Source: CAYNUJ01 sp964621225 (GTDB taxonomy: Bacteria; Bacteroidota; Ignavibacteria; Ignavibacteriales; Melioribacteraceae). Taken from it: a stretch of DNA of 18,284 nucleotides. Position numbers and translations under genes: made by a program. Positions 1-7,264 of the stretch are shown in pieces (position 1 is the stretch's first letter; every line of letters begins with the position of its first letter). The notes under the pieces are model-generated. The model was given only the letters and a program-made list of their open reading frames with translations. It was not told the DNA's origin and did not search any database. Where the stretch lies: NCBI GenBank assembly GCA_964621225.1, contig CAZULK010000046.1, positions 1 through 18,284 on the forward strand, in the 5' to 3' direction.

Positions 1-1235
1 ACCAAAGTTACTCCTGAGCGAACAGCTTTATTTCTGTCGTTTCCTGCCAATATTAAAATATTCTTATCTTCTTCAGATAAAATCAAATCGACCGGATTAT
101 CCTGATTATCTCTCTCGGTAATATATGAAGCGGAAATGGATAAGCGGTTTTTAATGATTTCCGTTTTATTATTGAATGCAAAAAAACTTCGTTGATATCT
201 TCTATCCGTATATTCAAAATCAACTGTAATTCTGCTTGCCGAAGTTATCAACACTTTCGGGGTAAAGTATAATTCCGCATTGGCGTATTCAATTACATAA
301 TCATTATTCTCCCCTCTTTTCATCAGAACTCCGTCAACGTAAACTTTCTCGCTCCCGGCAATTACAATAATATCTTTTTCATTATTCGCTCCGGTCAATC
401 TGTAAGGACCTTGTACTCCATCCTTGCCCGAGAGTAATTGAGAATTAAACTTTCCTCTTGCCGAAGCGAATGCAACTTGTGATTCTCCCGTTGAATAATT
501 TACTTTCCCCTTTAGACCTTGCAGTTTTCTGTTCAATTTACCGAATTCACCCACATCCGAATTTAATTCATAATCTCCGAAGACTCCTTCTGCATTCGGG
601 TGAATTATTTGGATAAATACTTTATCGAGTTCTTCCAATCTTTCCGTATTTCCTTCCGGTTGAATCGGGGTGTTTTCGTCGGTTAACGCAGCAACAATTT
701 TTATATCCTCAGACAATTGACCGGACATTTGTAATCTTAAACCACTCGTTAAAGTCATATCCCGGTTCGTGCCTAAGTTGAATCCTCTCACTATTGTACC
801 GCTTTTTTTCAAATTACTGCCGAATAAATCTTTGCCGGAATATAACTGTCTTACTTCCCTTACCGTCCGTATCGAATCAAACATATTTCCGAATTCCGCC
901 GTAATTCTTTCTCGCCTAAAATATTCCCTCTTTATGTTCAATAAAATTGTTTTGTATTTAACTACCAGAGTATCACCACTTCTAAAACTATCAGACTTCA
1001 AAATTTTTAGACTCGCAGATTTATAATCCAAACGGTAATAGTCGGGTGGTATTTTTACCGAATTACAATACACAAATTCACTATGAGGAATGATAACAGG
1101 TGCAGATAATCTGAAGGAGTCAACCACTCCGACATAAAATGTATCCGTCACCGATATCCGGAAATCGCTGCTTTGTGCGTAAAGCAGCGAAGTGAGGAAT
1201 GATAGCAATATTGTTATTTTAATTATTCTCGTCAA
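1..1235 (-). CDS. Large exported beta-strand-rich protein (5' part, runs off left edge)
   Basis: One uninterrupted minus-strand frame of about 411 codons runs from a TTG at 1235 to the left edge, so the C-terminus is missing. An in-frame TAA lies eight codons upstream and no ATG lies between, so TTG is the likely start. The first 20 residues form a signal peptide with a basic start (LTRIIK), a hydrophobic core and a cleavage-like LLYA-Q end, so the mature protein is exported. The rest alternates short beta-strand-like stretches. It includes a TDENTPIQPEGN segment (about 185-196) followed by LDKVFIQI, and later a DGVLMKRGENNDYVIEY segment. These resemble large outer-membrane-associated proteins of Bacteroidota, loosely like the repeat units of SprA-type proteins, but I recognise no named family. 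No catalytic motif is visible. It is transcribed divergently from the STAS-like gene. The coding call is strong; the outer-membrane role is inference. Confidence 0.85.
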   Translation of the reverse strand, partial: MTRIIKITILLSFLTSLLYAQSSDFRISVTDTFYVGVVDSFRLSAPVIIPHSEFVYCNSVKIPPDYYRLDYKSASLKILKSDSFRSGDTLVVKYKTILLNIKREYFRRERITAEFGNMFDSIRTVREVRQLYSGKDLFGSNLKKSGTIVRGFNLGTNRDMTLTSGLRLQMSGQLSEDIKIVAALTDENTPIQPEGNTERLEELDKVFIQIIHPNAEGVFGDYELNSDVGEFGKLNRKLQGLKGKVNYSTGESQVAFASARGKFNSQLLSGKDGVQGPYRLTGANNEKDIIVIAGSEKVYVDGVLMKRGENNDYVIEYANAELYFTPKVLITSASRITVDFEYTDRRYQRSFFAFNNKTEIIKNRLSISASYITERDNQDNPVDLILSEEDKNILILAGNDRNKAVRSGVTL

Positions 1236-1340
1236 TAAAATCAGATGATAATTGAATTATTAAATGTATATTCAAACATTATCTTATTCAAGGCAAAAAA
1301 TAAAATATACAATTATACGATTATTTAATACTAATTTTAA

Positions 1341-1348
1341 TATATTTG
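1341..1348 (+). promoter_or_regulatory. Candidate -7 element (TATATTTG) for the STAS-like gene
   Basis: TATATTTG matches the Bacteroidota primary-sigma -7 consensus TAnnTTTG exactly. It lies 25 bp before the ATG at 1374 in a very AT-rich divergent intergenic region (1236-1373). No TTG-type -33 partner is visible at the usual spacing, so this is only a candidate. I saw no equally good element for the divergent gene at 1235. Confidence 0.3.
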
Positions 1349-1373
1349 CAATTATCCAAGTCAAATGAGTTAG

Positions 1374-1721
1374 ATGAAGCTCGATATTAAAAATAAAACG
1401 GACTATCTATTAGTTGGAATTTCCGGTAAATTCAATCTCCGGGAAATGCAATCATTTTTTAATGAAATCAAATCTCAATTGGTAGGACAAAAACTTAATA
1501 AAATACTGGCTGATATCTCCGGAATGGATATGTCGGAAATGAGTGATTTCGAAAGGTTTGCAATCAGCGAAGGATTAACAAAAGCTTTTGATATAAATTA
1601 TAAATTCGCCGTCGTTATGAAAAAGGAGATGTATCACGGATTCGGAGAAAACGTTATCTTGAATCGTGGTGTAAATATGAAGATATTCTTCTCAATTGAC
1701 GAAGCAAAAGAGTGGATTTAG
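1374..1721 (+). CDS. Small STAS/SpoIIAA-like domain protein
   Basis: This is a 115-residue soluble protein with no signal peptide or membrane segment. It reads as an alternating beta/alpha fold: a first strand pair (DYLLVGISGKF), an amphipathic helix (residues 24-37), a buried strand (NKILADISGM, about 42-51), a second helix, another strand (YKFAVVMKK), and a final helix beginning IDEAKEWI. The order and length fit a stand-alone STAS or SpoIIAA-like domain, which in known families acts in anti-sigma partner switching or as a ligand-binding regulator. No anti-sigma kinase or transporter partner is nearby, and the conserved phosphorylatable serine of true anti-anti-sigma factors is not obvious, so the role is open. 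No Shine-Dalgarno site precedes the ATG. The gene converges on the export operon with only 2 bp between the two stop codons. Confidence 0.75.
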   Translation: MKLDIKNKTDYLLVGISGKFNLREMQSFFNEIKSQLVGQKLNKILADISGMDMSEMSDFERFAISEGLTKAFDINYKFAVVMKKEMYHGFGENVILNRGVNMKIFFSIDEAKEWI

Positions 1722-1723
1722 AA

Positions 1724-2959
1724 TCATTCATACCTTAGAGCTTCAATCGGATCGAGATTGGAAGCTTTTACTGCAGGATAAACCCCAAACAGAACACCTA
1801 CAAACGTAGTAACCGAGAGTCCGATCACTATCCAATCAATTGGAAGCACCAAAGAAACTTTCATCAAAACGGCAACAATGTTGCCTCCAATTACCCCCAG
1901 CACAATTCCGATCAATCCGCCGAATTGACTTAATACTACGGCTTCTGTAACGAACTGCCAACGGATAACAGATTTTTTTGCTCCTATTGCTTTACGAATA
2001 CCGATTTCTCTAGTTCTTTCAGTAACGCTTACTAACATTATATTCATTATTCCGATTCCGGCAGCAACTAAAGCAATAAATGCAATCACACCGGCGCCAA
2101 GCTTAAAGTATTTGGTGAGATCATTAAATTGTCCGATCAATTGATCATAAGTAATGATTTCAAAATCATTCTCTTTTCCCGGAGGCACTTTTCTAATTGC
2201 CCTCAATGCACCAATAACCTCTTCCATTGTAGCATCGAATAGTTCACTGCTCGGGGCTTGAACCGAAATCTCGGCACTTCTTCTTTTTCCATATTTTTTA
2301 ACGTAAACTTCAAGAGGAATAACAACAAAATTATCCTGACTTTGTCCGAAAGTAGTCCCTTGTTTTTTGACTACACCGATTACCTCCAGAAGCAAATCCC
2401 CAATCTGTATTCTTTGTCCAATCGGATCAATTTTAGCAAACAGTTTCTTTTTAATATCCTGTCCTATGATGCATACATTTTTCCCTATGCTCATATCGCT
2501 CCTGGAAAAATTCCTTCCCTCAACAATTTCAATATTATTAACCAATAATTGGTCATAATTAAAGCCTGCTAAATTTACATCCGGATTAGTCTCTTCTCCA
2601 TTGAATTTAACCACTTGAGATGAACGATTATAACTAACTCCCACAGCAACGGGAAGAGTAGTTAACTCCTTCAATTTTTTAGCTTGTTCAATCGTTAAGT
2701 CTTTTCTTTTTCTGTATTTTCTCCAACTTCCCGGTCCCCCCATTCTAATTGCAGGCATTTTTTGAATATAAAAATTATTTTTTCCAATCTGGGTGAATGT
2801 GTCTTCAACGCTATTTTGTATAGCCCCGATTGCAGTCATAACAATGATAATAGAAAACAAACCGATGGATATTCCAATAAGCGTTAAAATCGATCTTAAT
2901 TTATTTGTTCTGATCGACTCAAATGCCATTTTTATAGATTCAACAAGTTGAAACATCAT
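1724..2959 (-). CDS. MacB/FtsX-type ABC transporter permease, type A, copy 2
   Basis: This 411-residue inner-membrane permease has an N-terminal helix (about 22-48), a periplasmic MacB core domain (about 50-280) and three C-terminal FtsX helices. The family hallmark GIMNIMLVSVTERT followed by REIGIRKAIGA lies just after the second helix, and the protein ends in the shared LDPIEALRYE. Such permeases pair with a LolD/MacB ATPase and couple hydrolysis to movements of the periplasmic domain. Its closest relative in the window is the permease at 4231-5466: both have IQKxPAIRxGGP, VKFNGEETNP and FGQSQDNF, which the other two permeases lack. It is the last gene of the operon, 6 bp after the previous stop. 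An AGGAG at about 2963-2967 overlaps that stop and is 3 nt from the first ATG (2959) but 6 nt from the second (2956), so the true start may be 2956. Confidence 0.95.
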   Translation of the reverse strand: MMFQLVESIKMAFESIRTNKLRSILTLIGISIGLFSIIIVMTAIGAIQNSVEDTFTQIGKNNFYIQKMPAIRMGGPGSWRKYRKRKDLTIEQAKKLKELTTLPVAVGVSYNRSSQVVKFNGEETNPDVNLAGFNYDQLLVNNIEIVEGRNFSRSDMSIGKNVCIIGQDIKKKLFAKIDPIGQRIQIGDLLLEVIGVVKKQGTTFGQSQDNFVVIPLEVYVKKYGKRRSAEISVQAPSSELFDATMEEVIGALRAIRKVPPGKENDFEIITYDQLIGQFNDLTKYFKLGAGVIAFIALVAAGIGIMNIMLVSVTERTREIGIRKAIGAKKSVIRWQFVTEAVVLSQFGGLIGIVLGVIGGNIVAVLMKVSLVLPIDWIVIGLSVTTFVGVLFGVYPAVKASNLDPIEALRYE

Positions 2960-2965
2960 TCACTC

Positions 2966-4201
2966 CTATTCATACCTAAGTGCATCAACCGGATCCAATT
3001 TACTCGCTTTATACGCAGGTAAAAACCCGGATACTACTCCGACTGCTATCGAAATAAATATTGCTAAAATCACAATATCTAAGGGCATAGCTGTAGGCAA
3101 GAATTGGTCAATAATCAAACTAAGGGGAAAGGATATTGCCAATCCTATTAATCCTCCTATCAAACAAATCAAAGCCGATTCAATTAGGAACTGCATCAAA
3201 ATAGACCAAGTTTTTGCACCAATTGCTTTCCGAATGCCAATCTCTTTTGTTCTTTCGGTAACGCTAACGAACATTATATTCATTATTCCGATTGCACCGA
3301 CGAATAATGAAAGCGCGGTGATAAGAATACCTGCAATGGCTATTACTCCTACTGTTTGATCGTATACATCCTGGAAAACTTGCTGCCTATTAATTGCAAA
3401 ATCGTCGGGTTTGGTTGGCGGGACTTTTCTTATTTGCCTCATTATCGCTCTAATTTCATCCCGGGTTTCTTCAATTTTATTTTGATCGGTAACCTTAACG
3501 GCAATTTGCATACTTCTCCGGCGGTTTCCAAACATCGAATTGAATACATTAAAAGGAAGAAAGACTTGTGAATCAAGCGAGATCATTCCCAAGAAACCAC
3601 TTCCCTGCTTTTCCATCACTCCTATCACTTTTAATGGCACACCCCTCATTCTGACTGTTTTCCCTAAAGCATCTTCGTGTGGGAAGAGAGCTTCTTTGAT
3701 GTCGGATCCAATTACAATAACTCTTTTATTGCTTCTTAAATCCATATCATTAATGAAACGTCCTTCATCCGGAACCGCACTGGAAATTTTGATATACTCA
3801 TCTATAGTTCCATAAACAACCGTAGTTTGAGTGTTGCGTTCTTCATACTCTATAGTTCTTCCAAATGTGCGTGCAACGGGAGCCATGGCGTCATATTCAC
3901 TTAAATTATCCCTTAGGAATTCATACTGTTCCCAGGTAATGTTTTTTCTGTTTCGATAGAATCTCCAATCTTTTCCGCCGAACCATTCAAATTTATCCAC
4001 GTATAATACATCCGAACCAATGGAAGAAATGGATTCCAAAAAAGCTTGCCGTAAGCCAACTATTGCTGTAGACATAGTGGTAACAGCCACAATCCCGATA
4101 ATTATTCCAAGTGTAGTAAGTATCGCTCTCATTTTATTTGCACGGATGGCACGGAGCGAAATAAGGAAGCCTTCCTTAAAATCAACCAAATATTTTTTCA
4201 T
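2966..4201 (-). CDS. MacB/FtsX-type ABC transporter permease, type B, copy 2
   Basis: This is also a 411-residue permease with the MacB layout: a cytoplasmic N-terminus, TM1 (about 24-48), a periplasmic core domain, then three C-terminal helices carrying IGIMNIMFVSVTERT and KEIGIRKAIGA. It belongs with the gapped permease at 5463-6536. Both start MKxYLxxxKEGxLISL, have FVGAIGIMNIMFVSV, and contain a DQFLPT- or NQFLPT-like segment before the last helices. It therefore looks like the second copy of the B partner of an A/B heteromeric pair. It is preceded by a 29 bp gap after the type A copy 1 gene, the largest spacing among the four permeases, with no clear Shine-Dalgarno site. That gap contains a repeated ATTGTAA and could hold a weak internal promoter, but nothing convincing is visible. 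Confidence 0.95.
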   Translation of the reverse strand: MKKYLVDFKEGFLISLRAIRANKMRAILTTLGIIIGIVAVTTMSTAIVGLRQAFLESISSIGSDVLYVDKFEWFGGKDWRFYRNRKNITWEQYEFLRDNLSEYDAMAPVARTFGRTIEYEERNTQTTVVYGTIDEYIKISSAVPDEGRFINDMDLRSNKRVIVIGSDIKEALFPHEDALGKTVRMRGVPLKVIGVMEKQGSGFLGMISLDSQVFLPFNVFNSMFGNRRRSMQIAVKVTDQNKIEETRDEIRAIMRQIRKVPPTKPDDFAINRQQVFQDVYDQTVGVIAIAGILITALSLFVGAIGIMNIMFVSVTERTKEIGIRKAIGAKTWSILMQFLIESALICLIGGLIGLAISFPLSLIIDQFLPTAMPLDIVILAIFISIAVGVVSGFLPAYKASKLDPVDALRYE

Positions 4202-4230
4202 GTCCGCAATTTACAATATTATTACAATAA

Positions 4231-5466
4231 TTATTCATATCTCAAAGCATCAATCGGATCCAAGTTTGATGCTTTATAAGCCGGGTAAGTTCCGAATGTG
4301 ACTCCGATTGCCACACAAACTAAGACACCGATCAAAACCCAATCCAACGGTACCACAGCCGTGGCTTTCAGAGCCATTCCGGCTAAATTGCCAACTATTA
4401 TTCCGATTATTATTCCAATCAATCCACCCAAGAGAGATAAAACAACTGCTTCTGTAATGAATTGATAAAGTATCACATTTCTTCGTGCACCTATAGCTTT
4501 CCTAATTCCGATTTCTTTTGTTCTTTCGGTTACGCTTACTAACATAATATTCATTATTCCCACGCCGGCAGCTAAAAGTGCTATTGCAGCAACAACCAGT
4601 GCACCAATTCTTACACCGGAAGTAATTTCATTGATTCTATCCAACATTGCCTGGTTTGTTCTGAACTCAAAATCATTTGGTTCACCGGGGGGAACTTTTC
4701 GTATCGTTCGCATAAAACCTTCGGCTTTTTCCATTAAATCGGCATACGATTCTTTATCTTTGGCTTTCACGGTTATGTTAACAGATCTGGAATTCTTACC
4801 GTGAATCAATTGAAAAGTGGAAATTGGAATCAAAGCAAAATTATCCTGGCTTTGCCCAAATACATCACCTTTTTCTTCGAGTACGCCAATCACCCGGAAA
4901 ATTTTGGAATCCACTTTAATTTCTTGATCGATCGGACTAATAGTTGGAAACAGTTTTTTAACAATATCGGCACCAAGCACAATCACAAATTCCGAACGGG
5001 CAATATCCACATTGCTAATTGACCTGCCATAGGCAATACCCCATTCATTATTTTTAAAGGCCTCTTCGGTAATACCACCTACACTTACATTCGGATTAGT
5101 TTCTTCGCCATTGAATTTAACTATATTCCCTCCGTCCCATATTTCGGCACCAACGGCTTCCGCGTCAATCAATCTGTCTCTCAATTTTTCGAATTCATCC
5201 AAAGTAATGTCTCTTCTATTACGGAGGCGTGCCCATTCATTCGGACCACCGGTTCTTATTGCCGGCCATTTTTGGATTTGGAATACATTTTTGGATAATG
5301 CCGAAACGCCTTCTTCAATGCTAGCTTGCAGCATCGAGATTACCGTGCTAATTGAAATAATTGAAAATATCCCTACCACAATTCCCAAAATTGTGAGTGA
5401 TGAACGAAGTTTATTCGCTCTCAACGAATTCAATGCAACTTTTATTGTTTCCATCAATCCTGTCAT
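4231..5466 (-). CDS. MacB/FtsX-type ABC transporter permease, type A, copy 1
   Basis: This is a third full-length 411-residue permease with TM1 (about 20-46), a periplasmic MacB core domain, and three C-terminal FtsX helices with GIMNIMLVSVTERT and KEIGIRKAIGA. It ends in LDPIDALRYE. It shares with the permease at 1724-2959 the periplasmic signatures IQKWPAIRTGGP, VKFNGEETNP and VFGQSQDNF, which define the A type. Its ATG overlaps the stop of the upstream B permease (ATGA), a sign of translational coupling and of heteromeric partnership with that protein. A second in-frame ATG at codon 5 is an alternative start. The nucleotide sequence differs from its paralogue mostly at third positions, so the duplication is not recent. 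Confidence 0.95.
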   Translation of the reverse strand: MTGLMETIKVALNSLRANKLRSSLTILGIVVGIFSIISISTVISMLQASIEEGVSALSKNVFQIQKWPAIRTGGPNEWARLRNRRDITLDEFEKLRDRLIDAEAVGAEIWDGGNIVKFNGEETNPNVSVGGITEEAFKNNEWGIAYGRSISNVDIARSEFVIVLGADIVKKLFPTISPIDQEIKVDSKIFRVIGVLEEKGDVFGQSQDNFALIPISTFQLIHGKNSRSVNITVKAKDKESYADLMEKAEGFMRTIRKVPPGEPNDFEFRTNQAMLDRINEITSGVRIGALVVAAIALLAAGVGIMNIMLVSVTERTKEIGIRKAIGARRNVILYQFITEAVVLSLLGGLIGIIIGIIVGNLAGMALKATAVVPLDWVLIGVLVCVAIGVTFGTYPAYKASNLDPIDALRYE

Positions 5467-6536
5467 TCGTACCTCAAAGCATCTACCGGATCAATTTTAG
5501 CAGCCGTATAAGCCGGTGCAAAACCAGAAACTACTCCGGTTACCAAAGAAATACCAACGGCTAAAATTATTGCATCAATTTGGATGGAAGTCGGTAAAAA
5601 TTGATTAATGGCTAATGAAAGTAGAGCAGCCAATGCCAAGCCGATAAGTCCGCCTATCAAACAAATAATAGCAGCTTCGGAAATGAACTGTCCGAGAATG
5701 GCTCTCCTTTTTGCACCTATTGCTTTTCGGATTCCTATTTCACGGGTTCTTTCCTTTACCGAAACAAACATAATATTCATTATTCCAATTGCACCAACGA
5801 ATAATGCCAAGCCTGTGATAAATAATCCCGCAATCTGAATTACACCAACGGTTTGATCAATATTGTTGAGTAATCCTTCCTGCTGATTGATCGAAAAGTC
5901 GTTATCCTCGTTATACTTCAATCCGCGAACACGTCTCATCAAACCGATTGCTTCTTCCTTCATTTGATCCACAGCCAGACTATTCGGAGCTTTGGCAATA
6001 ATTGTTATACTTCTGAAATTTTCCTTTTGGTAATACTTGAATACCGTTTCGATCGGGATATACACAATGTTGTCCGGATTGAAATTCCCCATCACCCAGC
6101 TTCCCTGCTCTTCCAATATGCCGATGACTTTAAATTTCTTTCCTTTTATTTTTACTTCGGAATTCAATCCTCCGCCATGAGGGAATAATTGTTTTGCAAT
6201 TTCCGAGCCGATTACGCACACATTTCTTCCNNNNNNNNNNNNNNNNNNNNNNNNNNNNNNNNNNNNNNNNNNNNNNNNNNNNNNNNNNNNNNNNNNNNNN
6301 NNNNNNNNNNNNNNNNNNNNNNNNNNNNNNTCAATATAAATTACATCGGATCCCAAGGATGAAACACCACTCTGGAATGAATTGTCGATTCCTTTAATTG
6401 CAGTTGACATAAGAACTACAGAAGTTACACCAATGACTATACCAAGTGTTGTCAGTACACTTCTGATTTTATTGGCTCGAATCGCTTTTAACGAAATGAG
6501 CAAGCCTTCCTTTATTTCGAATAAATAATTTTTCAT
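5463..6536 (-). CDS. MacB/FtsX-type ABC transporter permease, type B, copy 1 (interrupted by assembly gap)
   Basis: This permease gene is split by 100 Ns at 6231-6330. The N-terminal part (68 residues, MKNYLFEIKEG to SLGSDVIYI) and the C-terminal part (from GRNVCVIGSEI) both align with the type B permease at 2966-4201. The family core IGIMNIMFVSVKERT and REIGIRKAIGA is present, and the end is IDPVDALRYE. It has VKERT where the other three have VTERT. Aligned to its paralogue, about 89 residues should lie between the flanks, whereas 100 Ns allow only about 34. The true gap is therefore near 265 bp and the real protein about 411 residues. The frame is the same on both sides, so I see no reason to call it a pseudogene. 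It starts in a 4 bp ATGA overlap with the ATPase gene and ends in another with the type A copy 1 gene, marking it as the first permease of the array. Confidence 0.9.
   Translation of the reverse strand: MKNYLFEIKEGLLISLKAIRANKIRSVLTTLGIVIGVTSVVLMSTAIKGIDNSFQSGVSSLGSDVIYIXXXXXXXXXXXXXXXXXXXXXXXXXXXXXXXXXXGRNVCVIGSEIAKQLFPHGGGLNSEVKIKGKKFKVIGILEEQGSWVMGNFNPDNIVYIPIETVFKYYQKENFRSITIIAKAPNSLAVDQMKEEAIGLMRRVRGLKYNEDNDFSINQQEGLLNNIDQTVGVIQIAGLFITGLALFVGAIGIMNIMFVSVKERTREIGIRKAIGAKRRAILGQFISEAAIICLIGGLIGLALAALLSLAINQFLPTSIQIDAIILAVGISLVTGVVSGFAPAYTAAKIDPVDALRYE
6231..6330. other. Assembly gap: 100 unknown bases
   Basis: Exactly 100 consecutive Ns lie inside the type B copy 1 permease, at its N-terminal periplasmic region. 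The round number is typical of a placeholder for a gap of unknown size. Comparison with the paralogue at 2966-4201 predicts that about 265 bp are really missing. That length has the same remainder modulo 3 as 100, which explains why the frame appears intact. Confidence 0.98.
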
Positions 6537-7258
6537 TCCACTTCGGCTTTATTATTTCCGTTTGGAATAATTCTTCTTTCCACTCTTTCATCCTTTTCTA
6601 TTAAGCCGTCTCTTAGCCTAATAATTCTTTCAGCATGTTCGGCAATATATTCTTCGTGAGTCACAAGAATTATTGTATTTCCCTGTTCATGCAGTTCGGC
6701 AAAAAGAGCCATTATTTCTTCACCGGTTTTGGTATCAAGGTTACCGGTCGGCTCGTCGGCTAATATAATTGAAGGATTAGTAACTAATGCTCTGGCGATA
6801 GCCACTCTTTGGCGTTGACCACCGGACAATTCATTTGGTTTATGAGTCACACGGTCACCCAATCCAACTTTTTCCAAAGCTTCCCTTGCACGTTCCTTTC
6901 TTTCGGCGGTTGGAACTCCGGCATAAATAAGTGGCAATTCCACATTATGAAGAGCATCCGATCTGGGAAGAAGATTGAAAGTTTGGAATACAAAACCTAT
7001 TTCCCTGTTTCTTATATTTGCCAATTCATTATCGGTCATTTCACTAACCAAATGTCCCTTGAAATTATATATCCCTTTGGTGGGCGTATCCAAACAACCG
7101 ACAATATTCATCATTGTCGATTTTCCGGATCCGGATGGTCCCATAATAGCAACATATTCATTTTTATCTATTTTCAAGGAAACATCAGCAAGCGCATGTA
7201 CCTCTTCGGAACCAACTTGGTAAATTTTAGCTATATGTTCTAATGTTATAATATTCAT
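6533..7258 (-). CDS. ABC transporter ATPase, LolD/MacB family
   Basis: This 241-residue cytoplasmic ATPase has every family motif: Walker A GPSGSGKST (40-48), the Q-loop glutamine (Q92 in GFVFQTFNLLP), signature LSGGQ (144-148), Walker B IILADE (164-169), the D-loop residues NLD, and the switch histidine H201. The GFVFQTFNLLP and ADEPTGNLD sequences are typical of the subfamily that powers LolCDE, FtsEX and MacAB machines, which move substrates from the periplasmic side rather than through the membrane. It is a free-standing subunit, unlike E. coli MacB where ATPase and permease are fused. It has a basic and acidic tail of about 20 residues. It starts 6 bp after the adaptor gene and overlaps the first permease by 4 bp. 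It is the only ATPase for four permeases in this operon. Confidence 0.97.
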   Translation of the reverse strand: MNIITLEHIAKIYQVGSEEVHALADVSLKIDKNEYVAIMGPSGSGKSTMMNIVGCLDTPTKGIYNFKGHLVSEMTDNELANIRNREIGFVFQTFNLLPRSDALHNVELPLIYAGVPTAERKERAREALEKVGLGDRVTHKPNELSGGQRQRVAIARALVTNPSIILADEPTGNLDTKTGEEIMALFAELHEQGNTIILVTHEEYIAEHAERIIRLRDGLIEKDERVERRIIPNGNNKAEVE

Positions 7259-7264
7259 TATTCC

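Larger units (their letters stand above)
1724..6536 (-). repeat. ABAB tandem duplication of a permease gene pair
   Basis: Two diverged copies of a two-gene unit lie head to tail: B1-A1 (5463-6536 plus 4231-5466) and B2-A2 (2966-4201 plus 1724-2959). Type-specific protein signatures show that A1 pairs with A2 and B1 with B2. At nucleotide level the copies share only short exact tracts, such as the 14 bp atattcattattcc on the plus strand in all four genes. The duplication is therefore old, with no sign of recent gene conversion. Confidence 0.85.

Noticed and set aside
5111..5500. A 129-codon plus-strand open frame opposite the type A copy 1 permease
   Set aside because: It lies opposite conserved permease coding sequence and even spans the junction of two minus-strand genes, as expected for a chance frame.
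1724..6536. Recent gene conversion or unequal crossing-over among the four permeases
   Set aside because: Where the proteins are most alike (the IMNIM and EIGIRKAIGA region), the four genes still differ at most third codon positions and share only short exact tracts. The duplication is old.
5463..6536. The first permease as a pseudogene
   Set aside because: The break is a run of Ns. Both flanks are in the same frame, and their alignment to the paralogue is continuous once the missing length is allowed for.
6809..7243. A long plus-strand open frame opposite the ABC ATPase
   Set aside because: It is a shadow of the ATPase gene: its sequence is fully explained by the conserved Walker A, Q-loop and signature coding on the other strand, and it has no ribosome binding site or recognisable domain.
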